In this document: positions 45,308 to 57,294 of the stretch, piece after piece | Numbering within the stretch: the first letter of the stretch is position 1 | Layout of the letters: every line of letters begins with the position of its first letter | Origin: Streptomyces sp. CB02058 | GTDB taxonomy: Bacteria; Actinomycetota; Actinomycetes; Streptomycetales; Streptomycetaceae | DNA length: 64,000 nucleotides | Assembly: GCF_001905505.1 (NCBI RefSeq) | Contig: NZ_LIPG01000001.1 | Coordinates: forward strand, 1,240,001 to 1,304,000 | Direction: 5' to 3' | The notes under the pieces: generated by a model | What the model saw: only the letters and a program-made list of their open reading frames with translations | Databases searched by the model: none | Told to the model about the DNA's origin: nothing | Position numbers and translations under genes: made by a program

Positions 45308-46333
45308 GTGAGCGAGAAGAGCGGTTTCAGCGGGAGCGCGGCGACGGGGATCGGGTCCATGCCGGGGGGAGACGCCCGGGAGGCGGCCAGGACCGTCACC
45401 GGGTCCTTCGCCGACGGCCAGGGCATGCCGCATCTGGCGGAACTGCCCGCCCGGGGCCCCGGAGCGGACATGATCGGCCGGACCGTCGGCCTGCTCGTCG
45501 AGATGTACGGCCATGTCGAGCCCAGCGGCTGGCGGGTCAGCGACCGGCCCGGCCGTGACACCCGCAGGGCCCGCTCCTGGCTCGGCGAGGACCTCGACGC
45601 CCTGGAGGAGTTCACCCAGGGCTACGAGGGCCCGCTCAAGGTGCAGGCCGTCGGCCCCTGGACCCTGGCCGCCGCGCTGGAGCTGCGCGGCGGCGAGGCG
45701 ATGCTCGCCGACGCCGGCGCCTGCCGTGACCTGGCGGGTTCCCTGGCCGAAGGAGTGCGCGCCCACCTCGCCGAGGTGCGCCGCAGGGTCCCCGGCGCCG
45801 AGGTCGTGCTCCAGCTCGACGAACCCTCCCTGACCGCCGTGCTGCTGGGGCGGGTCAGATCGGCCAGCGGCTACCGCACCTACCGCGCGGTGGACCGCCA
45901 GGTCGTCGAGGGGACGCTGCGCGAGCTGCTCGCCGTGAACGGCGACGGGCCGACGGTCGTCCACTCGTGCGCCCCCGAGGTGCCCTTCGCGCTGCTGCGC
46001 CGCGCCGGGGCGGGCGCGGTCTCCTTCGACTTCTCGCTGCTCACCGAGCGTGAGGAGGACGCGATCGGGGAAGCCGTCGAGGGTGGCACCCAGCTCTTCC
46101 TCGGCGTCGTCCCCGGTCTCGACGGCGCCTCGACGGCATTGTCGGACCCGGGCGGTAGCGTCATGGGGGTCAGGACGTTGTGGAGCAGGCTGGGGCTGAA
46201 TCCGGGGACTCTCGCCGAGTCCGTCGTGATCACCCCCTCGTGCGGGCTGGCGGGAGCATCCCCCGCCTACGCACGGGCCGCGCTCGCCCACTGCGCCCGG
46301 GCCGCGAGGTCGCTCGCGGACAACCCTGAGTGA
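45308..46333 (+). CDS. MetE-type methionine synthase core protein (C-terminal half only)
   Basis: Protein of 341 aa that corresponds to the catalytic barrel of cobalamin-independent methionine synthase, without the N-terminal duplicated half of MetE (normally about 750 aa). The zinc ligands of this fold are VVHSCAPEV (His and Cys) and TPSCGLAGAS (Cys), and QLDEPSL corresponds to the homocysteine/acid region. Such short forms occur in archaea and actinobacteria and use a methyl donor other than free methyl-THF-glutamate in some cases. It should transfer a methyl group to a thiol, but which donor and acceptor is open. GTG start, no ribosome binding site. Confidence 0.86.
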   Translation: MSEKSGFSGSAATGIGSMPGGDAREAARTVTGSFADGQGMPHLAELPARGPGADMIGRTVGLLVEMYGHVEPSGWRVSDRPGRDTRRARSWLGEDLDALEEFTQGYEGPLKVQAVGPWTLAAALELRGGEAMLADAGACRDLAGSLAEGVRAHLAEVRRRVPGAEVVLQLDEPSLTAVLLGRVRSASGYRTYRAVDRQVVEGTLRELLAVNGDGPTVVHSCAPEVPFALLRRAGAGAVSFDFSLLTEREEDAIGEAVEGGTQLFLGVVPGLDGASTALSDPGGSVMGVRTLWSRLGLNPGTLAESVVITPSCGLAGASPAYARAALAHCARAARSLADNPE

Positions 46334-46358
46334 CGGGCTCGGGTTTTCGACGGGGTAA

Positions 46359-48569
<2,211 letters not shown>

Positions 48570-48883
48570 TCGAGGCGCGATCGAGACACCGGCGACGCGT
48601 GGCGCTGCGCGGGTGGGGAAGTAAGCGGACGAGGCGGGGCAACAGGGGGCCGCGGCCCCCGTCCGGCCCGCCCGCACCACCCGTTCGGCGCATACCAGAC
48701 CGTCAGGGACGCGAGGTCCGCATTCGGGCAAGAGCTGCAGAGCGCTGCCCGCGCGGGCCCTCGGCGGCCTACTGTTGAACGAGCACCTGCCGTGCCCGGC
48801 CGCGTGGTGGGAATTGGGTCGTGGTGGCATGGGAGCGGGGGCCACCGTGTGACATCGGCACCGCCGGCTGTGAGAGGGACGGA
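48570..48883 (+). promoter_or_regulatory. Intergenic region ligA-rmdB with GC palindrome
   Basis: 314 nt without a gene. It contains a 16-bp perfect palindrome gggggccgcggccccc (48645-48660) flanked by ggacg...cgtcc that extends the pairing, a possible ligA terminator. The rmdB promoter is expected further right. The region near 48770-48780 (cctactgttgaac) has a TACTGT box, but no -35 was clear. Confidence 0.5.
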
Positions 48884-51037
48884 ATGAAACCGACCGAGAG
48901 CGCCGCAGTGGTGTCGCGGCTGCAGGGTTTCGTGGGCCTCACGTCAAAAGTGGGAGCCGTCGTCGTGGCGGTCGCCGCGGTGCAGCTCGCGACCGGGTTC
49001 TACCGAACGGTCCGTGACGGCCAGGCACCCTTCCCGGACGGCACGGCGGGCTGGTCGCTCGCCCTGCTCACGGGGATCATCGTGGGCCATCTGGTCGCCC
49101 TCGGGCGCGACCGCTGGTGGGGCGGCACCGGTTCCGGCGCAGCCCTCACCCTCGCCGTACTCCTGCTCTACGGCTGGGTGGCCGCCGGCCTCGTCAGCCT
49201 CGTCGTCGTGGTGCTCGTCGGCACGGCCCGGCGGCACCGCTGGTGGCAGGGGCTGCTGCACGGCGCGGTCGACATACTCGGCATAGGGGCCGCCGCGCTC
49301 GTCCTGGCGGCCTTCGGTGAAGTACCCACGGTCGAGACACCCTGGCGACCGCTCCACTGGGGCGTCGACGCCGTGCCCGAGGTGCTGCTCGCCGCCGGGG
49401 TGTACCTCCTCGTCACCCGTGTACTCCTCTGGTACGCCAGGGCCTCCCAGACCGGAGGGCTCCCGACGGTCGCGCGCACGGCGCTGCTGCGCCAGTGCCT
49501 CGTCGCGGTCGCCCTGCTCGGCATCGCCCCGCTGATCTGCGTGGTCGCCTCGGCGATGCCCGTCCTGCTGCCGCTCTTCGCCGTACCCCTGATCGCCCTG
49601 GACTCCACGCTCTGGATCGCCCGCGCGCGGGCCGAGGAGCAGCTGCGGGACCCGCTGACCGGTCTGCCCAACCGCCAGTGGCTCCTGGAGAGAACGTGGA
49701 CGGCGCTGGAGGAGGCGGGGAGCACCGGCACCAGGTCCGCCCTGGTCCTCATCGACCTCGACCGCTTCCGCGCCGTCAACGACACCCTCGGCCATCTGGC
49801 GGGGGACCGCCTCCTGCTCCAGATAGCGGAGCGGCTCCGTCTGGCCCTGCCGCGCGGTGCGGAGGCCGCGCGGCTGGGCGGCGACGAGTTCGCCGTACTC
49901 CTGCCGACGGCGGACTCGACCACCAGCGCCCAGCGCGTCGCCCGCCATCTGGTCGCCGAGCTCTCCTCGCCCCTCGACCTCGACGGGCTCACCCTCGTCC
50001 TGGAGGCCAGCGCCGGGGTCGCCGTCCACCCCGACCACGCGCTCGACGCCGAAGGGCTGCTCAGGCGGGCCGACGTGGCGATGTACCAGGCCAAGCGCGA
50101 CCGCACGGGCGTCGAGGTGTACGAGTCGAAGCGGGACAGCAACACCCCGGACCGGCTGGGCCTGCTGGGCGACCTGCGCCGCGCCCTGGACGCCCGGGAG
50201 GTCGAGCTCCACTACCAGCCGAAGGTCCGCTTCGACGGCCAGGTGGCCGGCCTCGAGGCGCTCGTGCGCTGGGTGCACCCCGAGCGCGGACGGGTCCCCC
50301 CGGACGAGTTCATCGCGATCGCGGAATCCTCCGGGCTGATGCCCCACCTCACCGAGTACGTGCTGGAGACCGCCCTCGCCCAGGTTGCCCGGTGGCGCGC
50401 GCAGGGGCTGTTCGTGCCCGTCGCCGTCAACGTCTCGCCGCGCGACGTCCACACCCCGGGCTTCGCGGGGAGCGTCGCCGCCCGGCTGGCCCGGCACGGC
50501 GTCCCGGCCGGGGCGCTCCAGCTGGAGATAACCGAGCACGTCCTCCTGGAGGACCCGCAGCGGGCCGCCGACACCCTGGCCGGGCTGACCGGGCACGGCG
50601 TGAAGATGTCCCTCGACGACTTCGGCACGGGCTACTCCTCACTGGTCCACCTGCGCAAGCTGCCGGTCAGCGAGCTCAAGATCGACCGTTCGTTCGTCGC
50701 GCGGCTGGCCGTCGACAACGAGGACGCGGAGATCGTCCGCTGCACCATCGACCTGGCCCACTCGCTCGGGCTGCTGGTGGTGGCCGAGGGCGTCGAGGAC
50801 GACGAGACCTGGGAGCGGCTGCGGGACCTGCGCTGCGACGCGGTGCAGGGATGGCTCGTCGCCGCCGCGATGCCGCCGCAGGAGACGACGGCCTGGCTCC
50901 GGGCACGCGGCGAGCACGGCTGGCGCAGGCCGGCCGAGCTGGAGGCGGCGGCCAGGGCGGCCGTGGCGATGCAGCCCGAGGCGGAGCAGCAGCAGCGGCC
51001 GGCCGGGCGCGCGGTCTCCGGCCCCGCGACGGCCTGA
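48884..51037 (+). CDS. rmdB: Membrane GGDEF-EAL protein, RmdB-like c-di-GMP phosphodiesterase
   Basis: Composite c-di-GMP enzyme of 717 aa. Six or so membrane segments fill residues 20-245. The GGDEF domain follows (DPLTGLPNR 256-264, IDLDRFRAVNDTLGHLAGD, signature LGGDEF 331-336), then an EAL domain with EALVRW (458-463), NVSP, ITEHVLLED, DDFGTGYSSL, LKIDRSF and EGVEDDETW. Both signatures are complete, so cyclase and phosphodiesterase functions are possible. The S. coelicolor counterpart next to ligA (RmdB, SCO5495, from memory) works as a phosphodiesterase and affects development. ATG 48884 has GAGAGGGACG before it; starts further upstream would add a non-membrane stretch. Confidence 0.92.
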   Translation: MKPTESAAVVSRLQGFVGLTSKVGAVVVAVAAVQLATGFYRTVRDGQAPFPDGTAGWSLALLTGIIVGHLVALGRDRWWGGTGSGAALTLAVLLLYGWVAAGLVSLVVVVLVGTARRHRWWQGLLHGAVDILGIGAAALVLAAFGEVPTVETPWRPLHWGVDAVPEVLLAAGVYLLVTRVLLWYARASQTGGLPTVARTALLRQCLVAVALLGIAPLICVVASAMPVLLPLFAVPLIALDSTLWIARARAEEQLRDPLTGLPNRQWLLERTWTALEEAGSTGTRSALVLIDLDRFRAVNDTLGHLAGDRLLLQIAERLRLALPRGAEAARLGGDEFAVLLPTADSTTSAQRVARHLVAELSSPLDLDGLTLVLEASAGVAVHPDHALDAEGLLRRADVAMYQAKRDRTGVEVYESKRDSNTPDRLGLLGDLRRALDAREVELHYQPKVRFDGQVAGLEALVRWVHPERGRVPPDEFIAIAESSGLMPHLTEYVLETALAQVARWRAQGLFVPVAVNVSPRDVHTPGFAGSVAARLARHGVPAGALQLEITEHVLLEDPQRAADTLAGLTGHGVKMSLDDFGTGYSSLVHLRKLPVSELKIDRSFVARLAVDNEDAEIVRCTIDLAHSLGLLVVAEGVEDDETWERLRDLRCDAVQGWLVAAAMPPQETTAWLRARGEHGWRRPAELEAAARAAVAMQPEAEQQQRPAGRAVSGPATA

Positions 51038-51263
51038 CCGGGGCCGTTCCGGCGGCCGGCGGGAGGCCGGGCGATGCCCGCGCGGGCGTCCCGCGACCGT
51101 TTTGTCCTCGATCGGCGGGCGGGCCCGGCGCGGCAGGACCGGGACCGTGAGGCCGCGGGTGAGGGAGCAGGCGGGACAGTGGGCCGCGACCCCATAGGAT
51201 TGGGGGCCGGTGGCACACACCGACCCCCGGCCAAAACACACACCGAACCCTGAGGATCGCTGC

Positions 51264-51560
51264 ATGCCTGGCATCACGCGCGAGGAGGTCGCCCACCTCG
51301 CCCGGCTGGCGCGTCTGGAGCTGAAGGGCGAAGAGCTCGAACACTTCGCCGGTCAGCTCGACGACATCATCGGCGCGGTCGCCCGCGTCTCCGAGGTCGC
51401 CGACCAAGACGTACCGCCGACCTCCCACCCGCTGCCGCTGACCAACGTCATGCGCGCGGACGAGGTCCGTCCGTCGCTCACCCCCGAGCAGGCGCTCTCC
51501 GGCGCCCCGGCCCAGGAGCAGCAGCGTTTCAAGGTGCCGCAGATCCTGGGGGAGGACTAA
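51264..51560 (+). CDS. gatC: Glutamyl/aspartyl-tRNA amidotransferase subunit C
   Basis: Small scaffold subunit of 98 aa that binds GatA to Gat[39 protein letters not shown] is the conserved helical N-terminus, and [16 protein letters not shown] is the typical GatC extended tail. Start at ATG 51264 after TGAGGAT. It lies five nt before gatA. Confidence 0.96.
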   Translation: MPGITREEVAHLARLARLELKGEELEHFAGQLDDIIGAVARVSEVADQDVPPTSHPLPLTNVMRADEVRPSLTPEQALSGAPAQEQQRFKVPQILGED

Positions 51561-51565
51561 CAGCC

Positions 51566-53068
51566 ATGACGGACATCAGCACCATCATCAAGCTCACCGC
51601 GGCCGAGATCGCCGCGAGGATCGCCTCCGGCGAGCTGACGGCCGTCGAGGTCACCGAGGCCCACCTGGCCCGGATCGACGCCATCGACGAGAAGGTCCAC
51701 GCCTTCCTGCACATCGACCGCGAGGGCGCGCTCGCGCAGGCCCGCGCCGTCGACGCCAAGCGCGAGGCGGGCGAGAAGCTCGGCCCGCTGGCCGGAGTCC
51801 CGCTCGCGCTCAAGGACATCTTCACCACGCAGGACATGCCGACCACCGTCGGCTCGAAGATCCTCGAGGGCTGGGTCCCGCCGTACGACGCGACCCTCAC
51901 CAAGAAGCTCCGGGCCGCCGACGTCGTCATCCTCGGCAAGACCAACATGGACGAGTTCGCCATGGGGTCCTCCACCGAGAACAGCGCCTACGGCCCGACC
52001 GGCAACCCCTGGGACCTCACCCGCATCCCGGGCGGCTCCGGCGGCGGCTCCGCCGCGGCGCTGGCGTCCTTCGAGGCCCCGCTCGCCATCGGCACGGACA
52101 CCGGCGGCTCCATCCGCCAGCCCGCCGCCGTCACCGGCACGGTCGGCGTCAAGCCCACCTACGGCGGCGTCTCCCGCTTCGGCATGGTCGCCTTCTCGTC
52201 CTCCCTCGACCAGGGCGGCCCCTGCGCCCGTACGGTCCTGGACGCGGCGCTGCTCCACGAGGCCATCGGCGGGCACGACCCGATGGACTCGACGTCGATC
52301 GACGCCCCCGTCCCGCCGGTCGTCGAGGCCGCGCGCAACGGCTCCGTACAGGGCATGCGCGTCGGTGTGGTCAAGCAGTTCGCGGGCGAGGGCTACCAGG
52401 CCGGCGTCGTCCAGCGGTTCAACGAGTCGGTCGAGCTGCTGAAGTCCCTCGGCGCCACCGTCGTCGAGCTGGACTGCCCCTCCTTCGACCTCGCCCTTTC
52501 GGCGTACTACCTGATCGCGCCGTCCGAGTGCTCCTCGAACCTCGCGCGGTTCGACGCCATGCGCTACGGCCTCCGGGTCGGCGACGACGGCACGCGCTCC
52601 GCCGAGGACGTCACCGCCCTCACCCGTGAGGCCGGCTTCGGCGACGAGGTCAAGCGCCGCGTCATCCTCGGTACGTACGCGCTCAGCTCCGGCTACTACG
52701 ACGCGTACTACGGCTCGGCGCAGAAGGTCCGCACCCTCATCACGCGGGACTTCGAGAAGGCGTTCGAGCAGGTCGACGTCATCGTCTCGCCCACGACGCC
52801 CACCACCGCCTTCCCGATCGGCGAGCGCGCCGACGACCCGATGGCGATGTACCTCGCGGACCTGTGCACCATTCCGACCAACCTCGCCGGCAACTCCGCC
52901 ATGTCGCTGCCCTGCGGCCTGGCGCCGGAGGACGGGCTGCCGGTCGGGCTGCAGATCATCGCCCCCGCCATGAAGGACGACCGGCTGTACAAGGTCGGAG
53001 CCGCCGTCGAGGCCGCCTTCGTGGAAAAGTGGGGACACCCGCTGCTCGAGGAGGCTCCGTCGCTATGA
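51566..53068 (+). CDS. gatA: Glutamyl/aspartyl-tRNA amidotransferase subunit A
   Basis: Amidase-signature subunit of 500 aa that makes ammonia from glutamine or asparagine and sends it to GatB. The Ser-Ser-Lys triad is visible: Lys83 in LALKDIF, Ser158 in [10 protein letters not shown] and Ser182 in DTGGSIRQP. Standard length. The stop overlaps the next start by four nt (ATGA). In most actinobacteria GatCAB corrects Glu-tRNA(Gln) and Asp-tRNA(Asn) where GlnRS is absent. Confidence 0.97.
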   Translation: MTDISTIIKLTAAEIAARIASGELTAVEVTEAHLARIDAIDEKVHAFLHIDREGALAQARAVDAKREAGEKLGPLAGVPLALKDIFTTQDMPTTVGSKILEGWVPPYDATLTKKLRAADVVILGKTNMDEFAMGSSTENSAYGPTGNPWDLTRIPGGSGGGSAAALASFEAPLAIGTDTGGSIRQPAAVTGTVGVKPTYGGVSRFGMVAFSSSLDQGGPCARTVLDAALLHEAIGGHDPMDSTSIDAPVPPVVEAARNGSVQGMRVGVVKQFAGEGYQAGVVQRFNESVELLKSLGATVVELDCPSFDLALSAYYLIAPSECSSNLARFDAMRYGLRVGDDGTRSAEDVTALTREAGFGDEVKRRVILGTYALSSGYYDAYYGSAQKVRTLITRDFEKAFEQVDVIVSPTTPTTAFPIGERADDPMAMYLADLCTIPTNLAGNSAMSLPCGLAPEDGLPVGLQIIAPAMKDDRLYKVGAAVEAAFVEKWGHPLLEEAPSL

Positions 53069-53307
53069 GTGCCATGGCTAAGAAGGCCAAGAACTTCAAG
53101 AAGTCCAAGACCGGCGCGTACGTGTCGATGGGCACCACCGCCTTCGGTGCGCTCAGCGTCTACAAGCAGGTGAAGATGGCCCGCTCGGACAACGACACAC
53201 TGCGGCTGATCGACGCCGCCGTATCCGCCGCCGCGATCGTGACCGGACTCGCGATCCTCTACCGCGAGCTCAAGCGTCTCGGCGACGACGACGTCCTGCT
53301 GGGCTGA
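53065..53307 (+). CDS. Small conserved-looking protein inside the gat operon
   Basis: Protein of 80 aa between gatA and gatB. Starting at ATG 53065 (overlapping the gatA stop; GAGGAGG ten nt upstream) it has a basic N-terminus ([12 protein letters not shown]) and a weakly amphipathic segment [20 protein letters not shown] hydrophobic stretch [22 protein letters not shown] could be one membrane helix. The end is acidic (GDDDVLLG). ATG 53074 is an alternative start. It is translationally coupled to gatA, so its level follows the amidotransferase. No known function. Worth checking as a GatCAB accessory or membrane tether. Confidence 0.78.
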   Translation: MSAMAKKAKNFKKSKTGAYVSMGTTAFGALSVYKQVKMARSDNDTLRLIDAAVSAAAIVTGLAILYRELKRLGDDDVLLG

Positions 53308-53321
53308 GAGGGAAAGTTTCA

Positions 53322-54830
53322 GTGACTGTCATCGACCTGGAGTCGTACGAGGACGCCCTCGCGACGTACGACCCCGTCATGGGCCTCGAGGTCCATGTGG
53401 AGCTCGGCACCAAGACAAAGATGTTCTGCGGGTGCTCCACGGAGCTCAAGCAGGACGCCAACTCGCAGACCTGCCCGGTCTGCCTCGGGCTGCCGGGCGC
53501 GCTTCCGGTCGTCAACGAGATCGGCGTCGAGTCCGCCATCAAGATCGGGCTCGCGCTGAACTGCGAGATCGCCGAGTGGTGCCGCTTCGCCCGGAAGAAC
53601 TACTTCTATCCGGACATGCCGAAGAACTTCCAGACCTCCCAGTACGACGAGCCGATCGCCTACAACGGTTATCTGGACGTCCAGCTGGAGGACGGAGAGA
53701 TCTTCCGCGTGCAGATCGAGCGCGCGCACATGGAGGAGGACACCGGCAAGTCGACGCACGTCGGCGGTGCCACCGGCCGCATCCACGGCGCCTCCCACTC
53801 GCTGCTCGACTACAACCGCGCGGGCATCCCTCTCATCGAGATCGTCACCAAGCCGATCGAGGGAGCGGGCGCACGCGCCCCCGAGGTCGCCAAGGCGTAC
53901 GTCGCCGAGCTCCGCGAGCTGATCAAGGCGCTCGGCGTCTCGGAGGCCCGCATGGAGATGGGCCAGATGCGCTGCGACGTCAACCTGTCGCTGCGCCCCA
54001 ACGGCACCGAGACCTTCGGCACGCGCTCCGAGACGAAGAACGTCAACTCGCTGCGCTCGGTCGAGCGCGCCGCCCGCTTCGAGATCCAGCGCCACGCCGC
54101 GGTGCTGAACTCCGGCGGGACGATCGTGCAGGAGACCCGGCACTTCCACGAGGAGGACGGCTCCACCACGGCCGGCCGCATCAAGGACAACGCCGAGGAC
54201 TACCGCTACTTCCCCGAGCCGGACCTGGTGCCGGTCGCCCCTTCCCGCGACTGGGTCGAGGAGCTCCGCAAGGGGCTTCCCGAGCTGCCCCGGCTGCGCC
54301 GCAAGCGGCTGAAGGAGGAGTGGGGTGTCAGCGAGCACGACATGCAGTCCATCCTCAACGCGGGCGCGGTCGACCTGATCGTCGCCACGACGGACGCGGG
54401 CGCCCCGTCCGACCAGGCCCGCAAGTGGTGGATGGGCGAGCTCGCCCGTAACGCCAACGAGACCGGCCGCAGCCTGGACGAGCTGCCCGTCACCCCGGCG
54501 CAGGTCGCCCGGGTGGCCGAGCTCGTCGCGGCCGGAGACCTCAACGACAAGCTGGCCCGCCAGGTCCTCGAGGGTGTCCTCGCGGGCGAGGGCGACCCGG
54601 ACGCCGTCGTCGAGAAGCGCGGCCTGAAGGTCGTCTCCGACGAGGGCGCGCTGGGCACGGCGGTCGACGAGGCCATCGCGGCCAACGCGGCGATCGCCGA
54701 CAAGATCCGCGGCGGCAAGGTCGCCGCCGCGGGCGCGCTGGTCGGCGCGGTCATGAAGGCGACCCGGGGCCAGGCGGACGCGGCGCGCGTCCGTGAGCTG
54801 ATCCTGGAGAAGCTCGGCGTCGAGGGCTGA
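53322..54830 (+). CDS. gatB: Glutamyl/aspartyl-tRNA amidotransferase subunit B
   Basis: Kinase/transamidase subunit of 502 aa that activates the misacylated tRNA and accepts ammonia from Gat[20 protein letters not shown] is the conserved N-terminal cradle. [22 protein letters not shown] contains the zinc-binding cysteines. The C-terminal helical YqeY-like domain reads [25 protein letters not shown]. The GTG start lies 14 nt after the 80-aa gene. A strong terminator follows. Confidence 0.96.
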   Translation: MTVIDLESYEDALATYDPVMGLEVHVELGTKTKMFCGCSTELKQDANSQTCPVCLGLPGALPVVNEIGVESAIKIGLALNCEIAEWCRFARKNYFYPDMPKNFQTSQYDEPIAYNGYLDVQLEDGEIFRVQIERAHMEEDTGKSTHVGGATGRIHGASHSLLDYNRAGIPLIEIVTKPIEGAGARAPEVAKAYVAELRELIKALGVSEARMEMGQMRCDVNLSLRPNGTETFGTRSETKNVNSLRSVERAARFEIQRHAAVLNSGGTIVQETRHFHEEDGSTTAGRIKDNAEDYRYFPEPDLVPVAPSRDWVEELRKGLPELPRLRRKRLKEEWGVSEHDMQSILNAGAVDLIVATTDAGAPSDQARKWWMGELARNANETGRSLDELPVTPAQVARVAELVAAGDLNDKLARQVLEGVLAGEGDPDAVVEKRGLKVVSDEGALGTAVDEAIAANAAIADKIRGGKVAAAGALVGAVMKATRGQADAARVRELILEKLGVEG

Positions 54831-54844
54831 TCCCCGTACGCCAG

Positions 54845-54881
54845 AGGGGCGGTGCACCCGTGGTCGGGGTGCACCGCCCCT
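54845..54881 (+). terminator. Terminator of the gatCAB operon
   Basis: Perfect 15-bp stem aggggcggtgcaccc / gggtgcaccgcccct with a 7-nt loop, 14 nt after the gatB stop and followed by ttcgctt. Confidence 0.88.
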
Positions 54882-54993
54882 TCGCTTCACCCGGCGGCCG
54901 TCGTCACGTTCACCGTCAGGCCCCGTCGCGGCCTTCCCGGGGCCATCCGGGCTGACTAGTTTCCCGCCGTAGATACGGAACCGGGAGGCTCAC

Positions 54994-57105
54994 TTGACCA
55001 CGGACATGTCACGGCGGCGACTCTTCGCGCTCGGCGGCGGCGCACTCGGCGCCGCGGCGGCGGGATCGTTTCTTCCCCCGTCGCTCCAGGCGGCCATCGC
55101 CGCGGAGGCCACCGGCGGGAAGTCCGGTGGCGAGGGGCTGAAGGACATCCGGCACGTGGTGATCCTGATGCAGGAGAACCGCTCCTTCGACCACTACTTC
55201 GGGACGCTGCGCGGAGTCCGCGGCTTCGGGGACCGCAACGCGGTCGAACTCCCCTCCGGCACGTCCGTCTTCGAGCAGCCGGGCCCGTCGGGGACCACCG
55301 TGCTGCCGTTCGCCGTGCGCGGGGCGGCCGAGGCCCAGCAGAAGGACCTCCAGTACATCGGCGCTCTCGACCACTCCTGGAACGGGGGAGCCAAGGCCTG
55401 GGCCGGCGGCTGGATGAACGGCTGGATCACCGCGAAGTCGGCCGCGACCATGGCGTACTACGACCGCCGGGACATCCCGCTGCACTACGAGCTCGCCGAC
55501 ACCTTCACCGTCTGCGACGCCTACCACTCCTCGATCCACACCTCCACCAGCCCCAACCGCAACCACCTGTGGAGCGGCAGGACGGGCGACGAGCCGGACG
55601 GCCGGCGGGCCGTGGGCAACGACGCCTACGACGAGGGCTCCCATCCCGGATACGACTGGGGCACCTACGCGGAGCGGCTGGAGAAGGCCGGGCGGAGCTG
55701 GAAGACGTACACGGAGTGGGAGAACTTCACCGACAACCAGATCGAGTTCTTCACCACCTTCAAGGCGATCGCCCGCAAGGCGCTGGTGAGGACCGGCGGG
55801 CACACCTACATGGAGTCCTTCTACGCGGCGGTGCGCGAGACGGAGGACGCGGGCGGGCGCGAGCGGCTGCTCGGCCTGCTCGACGAGGGCGTGGCCACCC
55901 TGACGACGGCCGAGCGCAGCCTGTTCGAGCGGGGGCTGCGCAGGGTCGGGACGGGCACTCTGGCCGACGCGTTCGCCGCGGACGTGGCGGCGGGAACGCT
56001 GCCCGAGGTCTCCTACCTCGTCCCGTCGGCCGTGGACTCGGAGCACCCGAGCGTCTCCTCGCCGGTGCACAGCGCGACGGTCGTCTACAAGATCCTGGAC
56101 GCGCTCGGCAGGCATCCCGACGTCTGGCGGCACACCGTCGTCCTCGTCAACTACGACGAGAACGACGGCTTCTTCGACCATGTGCCGCCGCCGGTCGCCC
56201 CCGCCGAGGTGACCGAGGAGCAGTGGGAGGGCAGGCCCACGGGGCTGGGCGTCCGCGTCCCCCTGCTGGTCGTCTCGCCGTGGAGCGTCGGCGGCCACGT
56301 CTGCTCCGAGGTCTTCGACCACACGTCCGTGATCCGCTTCCTGGAGCGCTGGACGGGCGTGGAGGAGCCCAACATAGGGGCCTGGCGGCGCCAGGTCACC
56401 GGCGACCTCACCTCCGCCTTCGACTTCACCCGCGCGCGGCGGCAGCCGGAGACGGAGGCGCCTGCCGCCATCCCGCCGTTCGGCGGACGCTGGCAGCCGA
56501 AGCCCCCGGACGTCCAGCACATGCCCGTCCAGGAGCCGGGCAGCCGCCCCGCCAGGCCCCTGCCGTACCAGCCCGACGCCCAGGCCAGGCGGGTCGAGGG
56601 GGAGCTGCGGGTGGCCCTCAGCAACACGGGCCGGTCCTCCGCGCACTTCGCGCTCTACCCGTACGCGAACGAGTTCCCCGCTCCGCAGCACCGGGACGTC
56701 AGGCGCACCGGGCAGTGGACGGTGCCGCTGACCGGTGAGGGCTACCGCTTCACGGTGACCGGCCCGAACGGCTTCCGCCGGGAGTTCGAGGGAGCGGCCG
56801 ACGGCGCCGCCGAGCTCGCCTCCCGTATCGACGCCCACGAGCGCGACCTGCACCTCACGCTGCGCAACAACGGCAGGCGGACGCTGACCTACACCGTCCG
56901 GCCGCTCGGTTACGTCGACGAGGACGACCTGCGGGACTGGAGCCGCAGGGTGAAGGTCAAGCCGGGGCGCAGCCGCACGCTCGTGCACTCCGCGGCCGAC
57001 GCCCACGGCTGGTACGACCTCCAGGTGACGGCCGACGGGGAGAGCTCCTTCCGGCGCCGGCTGATGGGACACATCGAGAACGGCAGGGCGAGCGTCACCG
57101 GCTGA
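54994..57105 (+). CDS. Tat-exported phospholipase C (phosphocholine-specific type)
   Basis: Secreted phosphoesterase of 703 aa, PlcC/AcpA superfamily. Twin-arginine signal SRRRLFALGGGALGAAAAG. The active-site motif ILMQENRSFDHYFGTLRGVRGFGDR (metal-binding Glu/Asn and His) appears near residues 52-75, and FDHTSVIRFLERW near the end of the catalytic domain. Two C-terminal domains typical of bacterial PLCs follow (LRVALSNTGRSSAHFALYP and LHLTLRNNGRRTLTYTVRPLGY). It cleaves phosphatidylcholine and probably related lipids. The TTG 54994 start has GGGAGG five nt upstream, and ATG 55006 is the alternative. Probably monocistronic. Confidence 0.92.
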   Translation: MTTDMSRRRLFALGGGALGAAAAGSFLPPSLQAAIAAEATGGKSGGEGLKDIRHVVILMQENRSFDHYFGTLRGVRGFGDRNAVELPSGTSVFEQPGPSGTTVLPFAVRGAAEAQQKDLQYIGALDHSWNGGAKAWAGGWMNGWITAKSAATMAYYDRRDIPLHYELADTFTVCDAYHSSIHTSTSPNRNHLWSGRTGDEPDGRRAVGNDAYDEGSHPGYDWGTYAERLEKAGRSWKTYTEWENFTDNQIEFFTTFKAIARKALVRTGGHTYMESFYAAVRETEDAGGRERLLGLLDEGVATLTTAERSLFERGLRRVGTGTLADAFAADVAAGTLPEVSYLVPSAVDSEHPSVSSPVHSATVVYKILDALGRHPDVWRHTVVLVNYDENDGFFDHVPPPVAPAEVTEEQWEGRPTGLGVRVPLLVVSPWSVGGHVCSEVFDHTSVIRFLERWTGVEEPNIGAWRRQVTGDLTSAFDFTRARRQPETEAPAAIPPFGGRWQPKPPDVQHMPVQEPGSRPARPLPYQPDAQARRVEGELRVALSNTGRSSAHFALYPYANEFPAPQHRDVRRTGQWTVPLTGEGYRFTVTGPNGFRREFEGAADGAAELASRIDAHERDLHLTLRNNGRRTLTYTVRPLGYVDEDDLRDWSRRVKVKPGRSRTLVHSAADAHGWYDLQVTADGESSFRRRLMGHIENGRASVTG

Positions 57106-57240
57106 GCCCACGACGTGGCCGGGGCGCCTCCAGGAGTTCGCGTACGCGAAGTCCGGACGTGTGACCCTGGCCACGAATGGCGCCGAGGACGGCGATCGGC
57201 TGTCAGAGTGATTGTTCTCAGGTCATGTGAGGTTTTCCAT

Positions 57241-57258
57241 GAGTTGTCCCATCAACTC
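57241..57258. promoter_or_regulatory. Possible operator upstream of MMPL exporter gene
   Basis: Perfect 6-bp inverted repeat gagttg-tcccat-caactc, 36 nt before the TTG start of the exporter gene and near the likely promoter. Regulator not encoded alongside. Confidence 0.45.
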
Positions 57259-57294
57259 CTGACAAATCTCCACGAACCATCAGGAGCACCTCCG

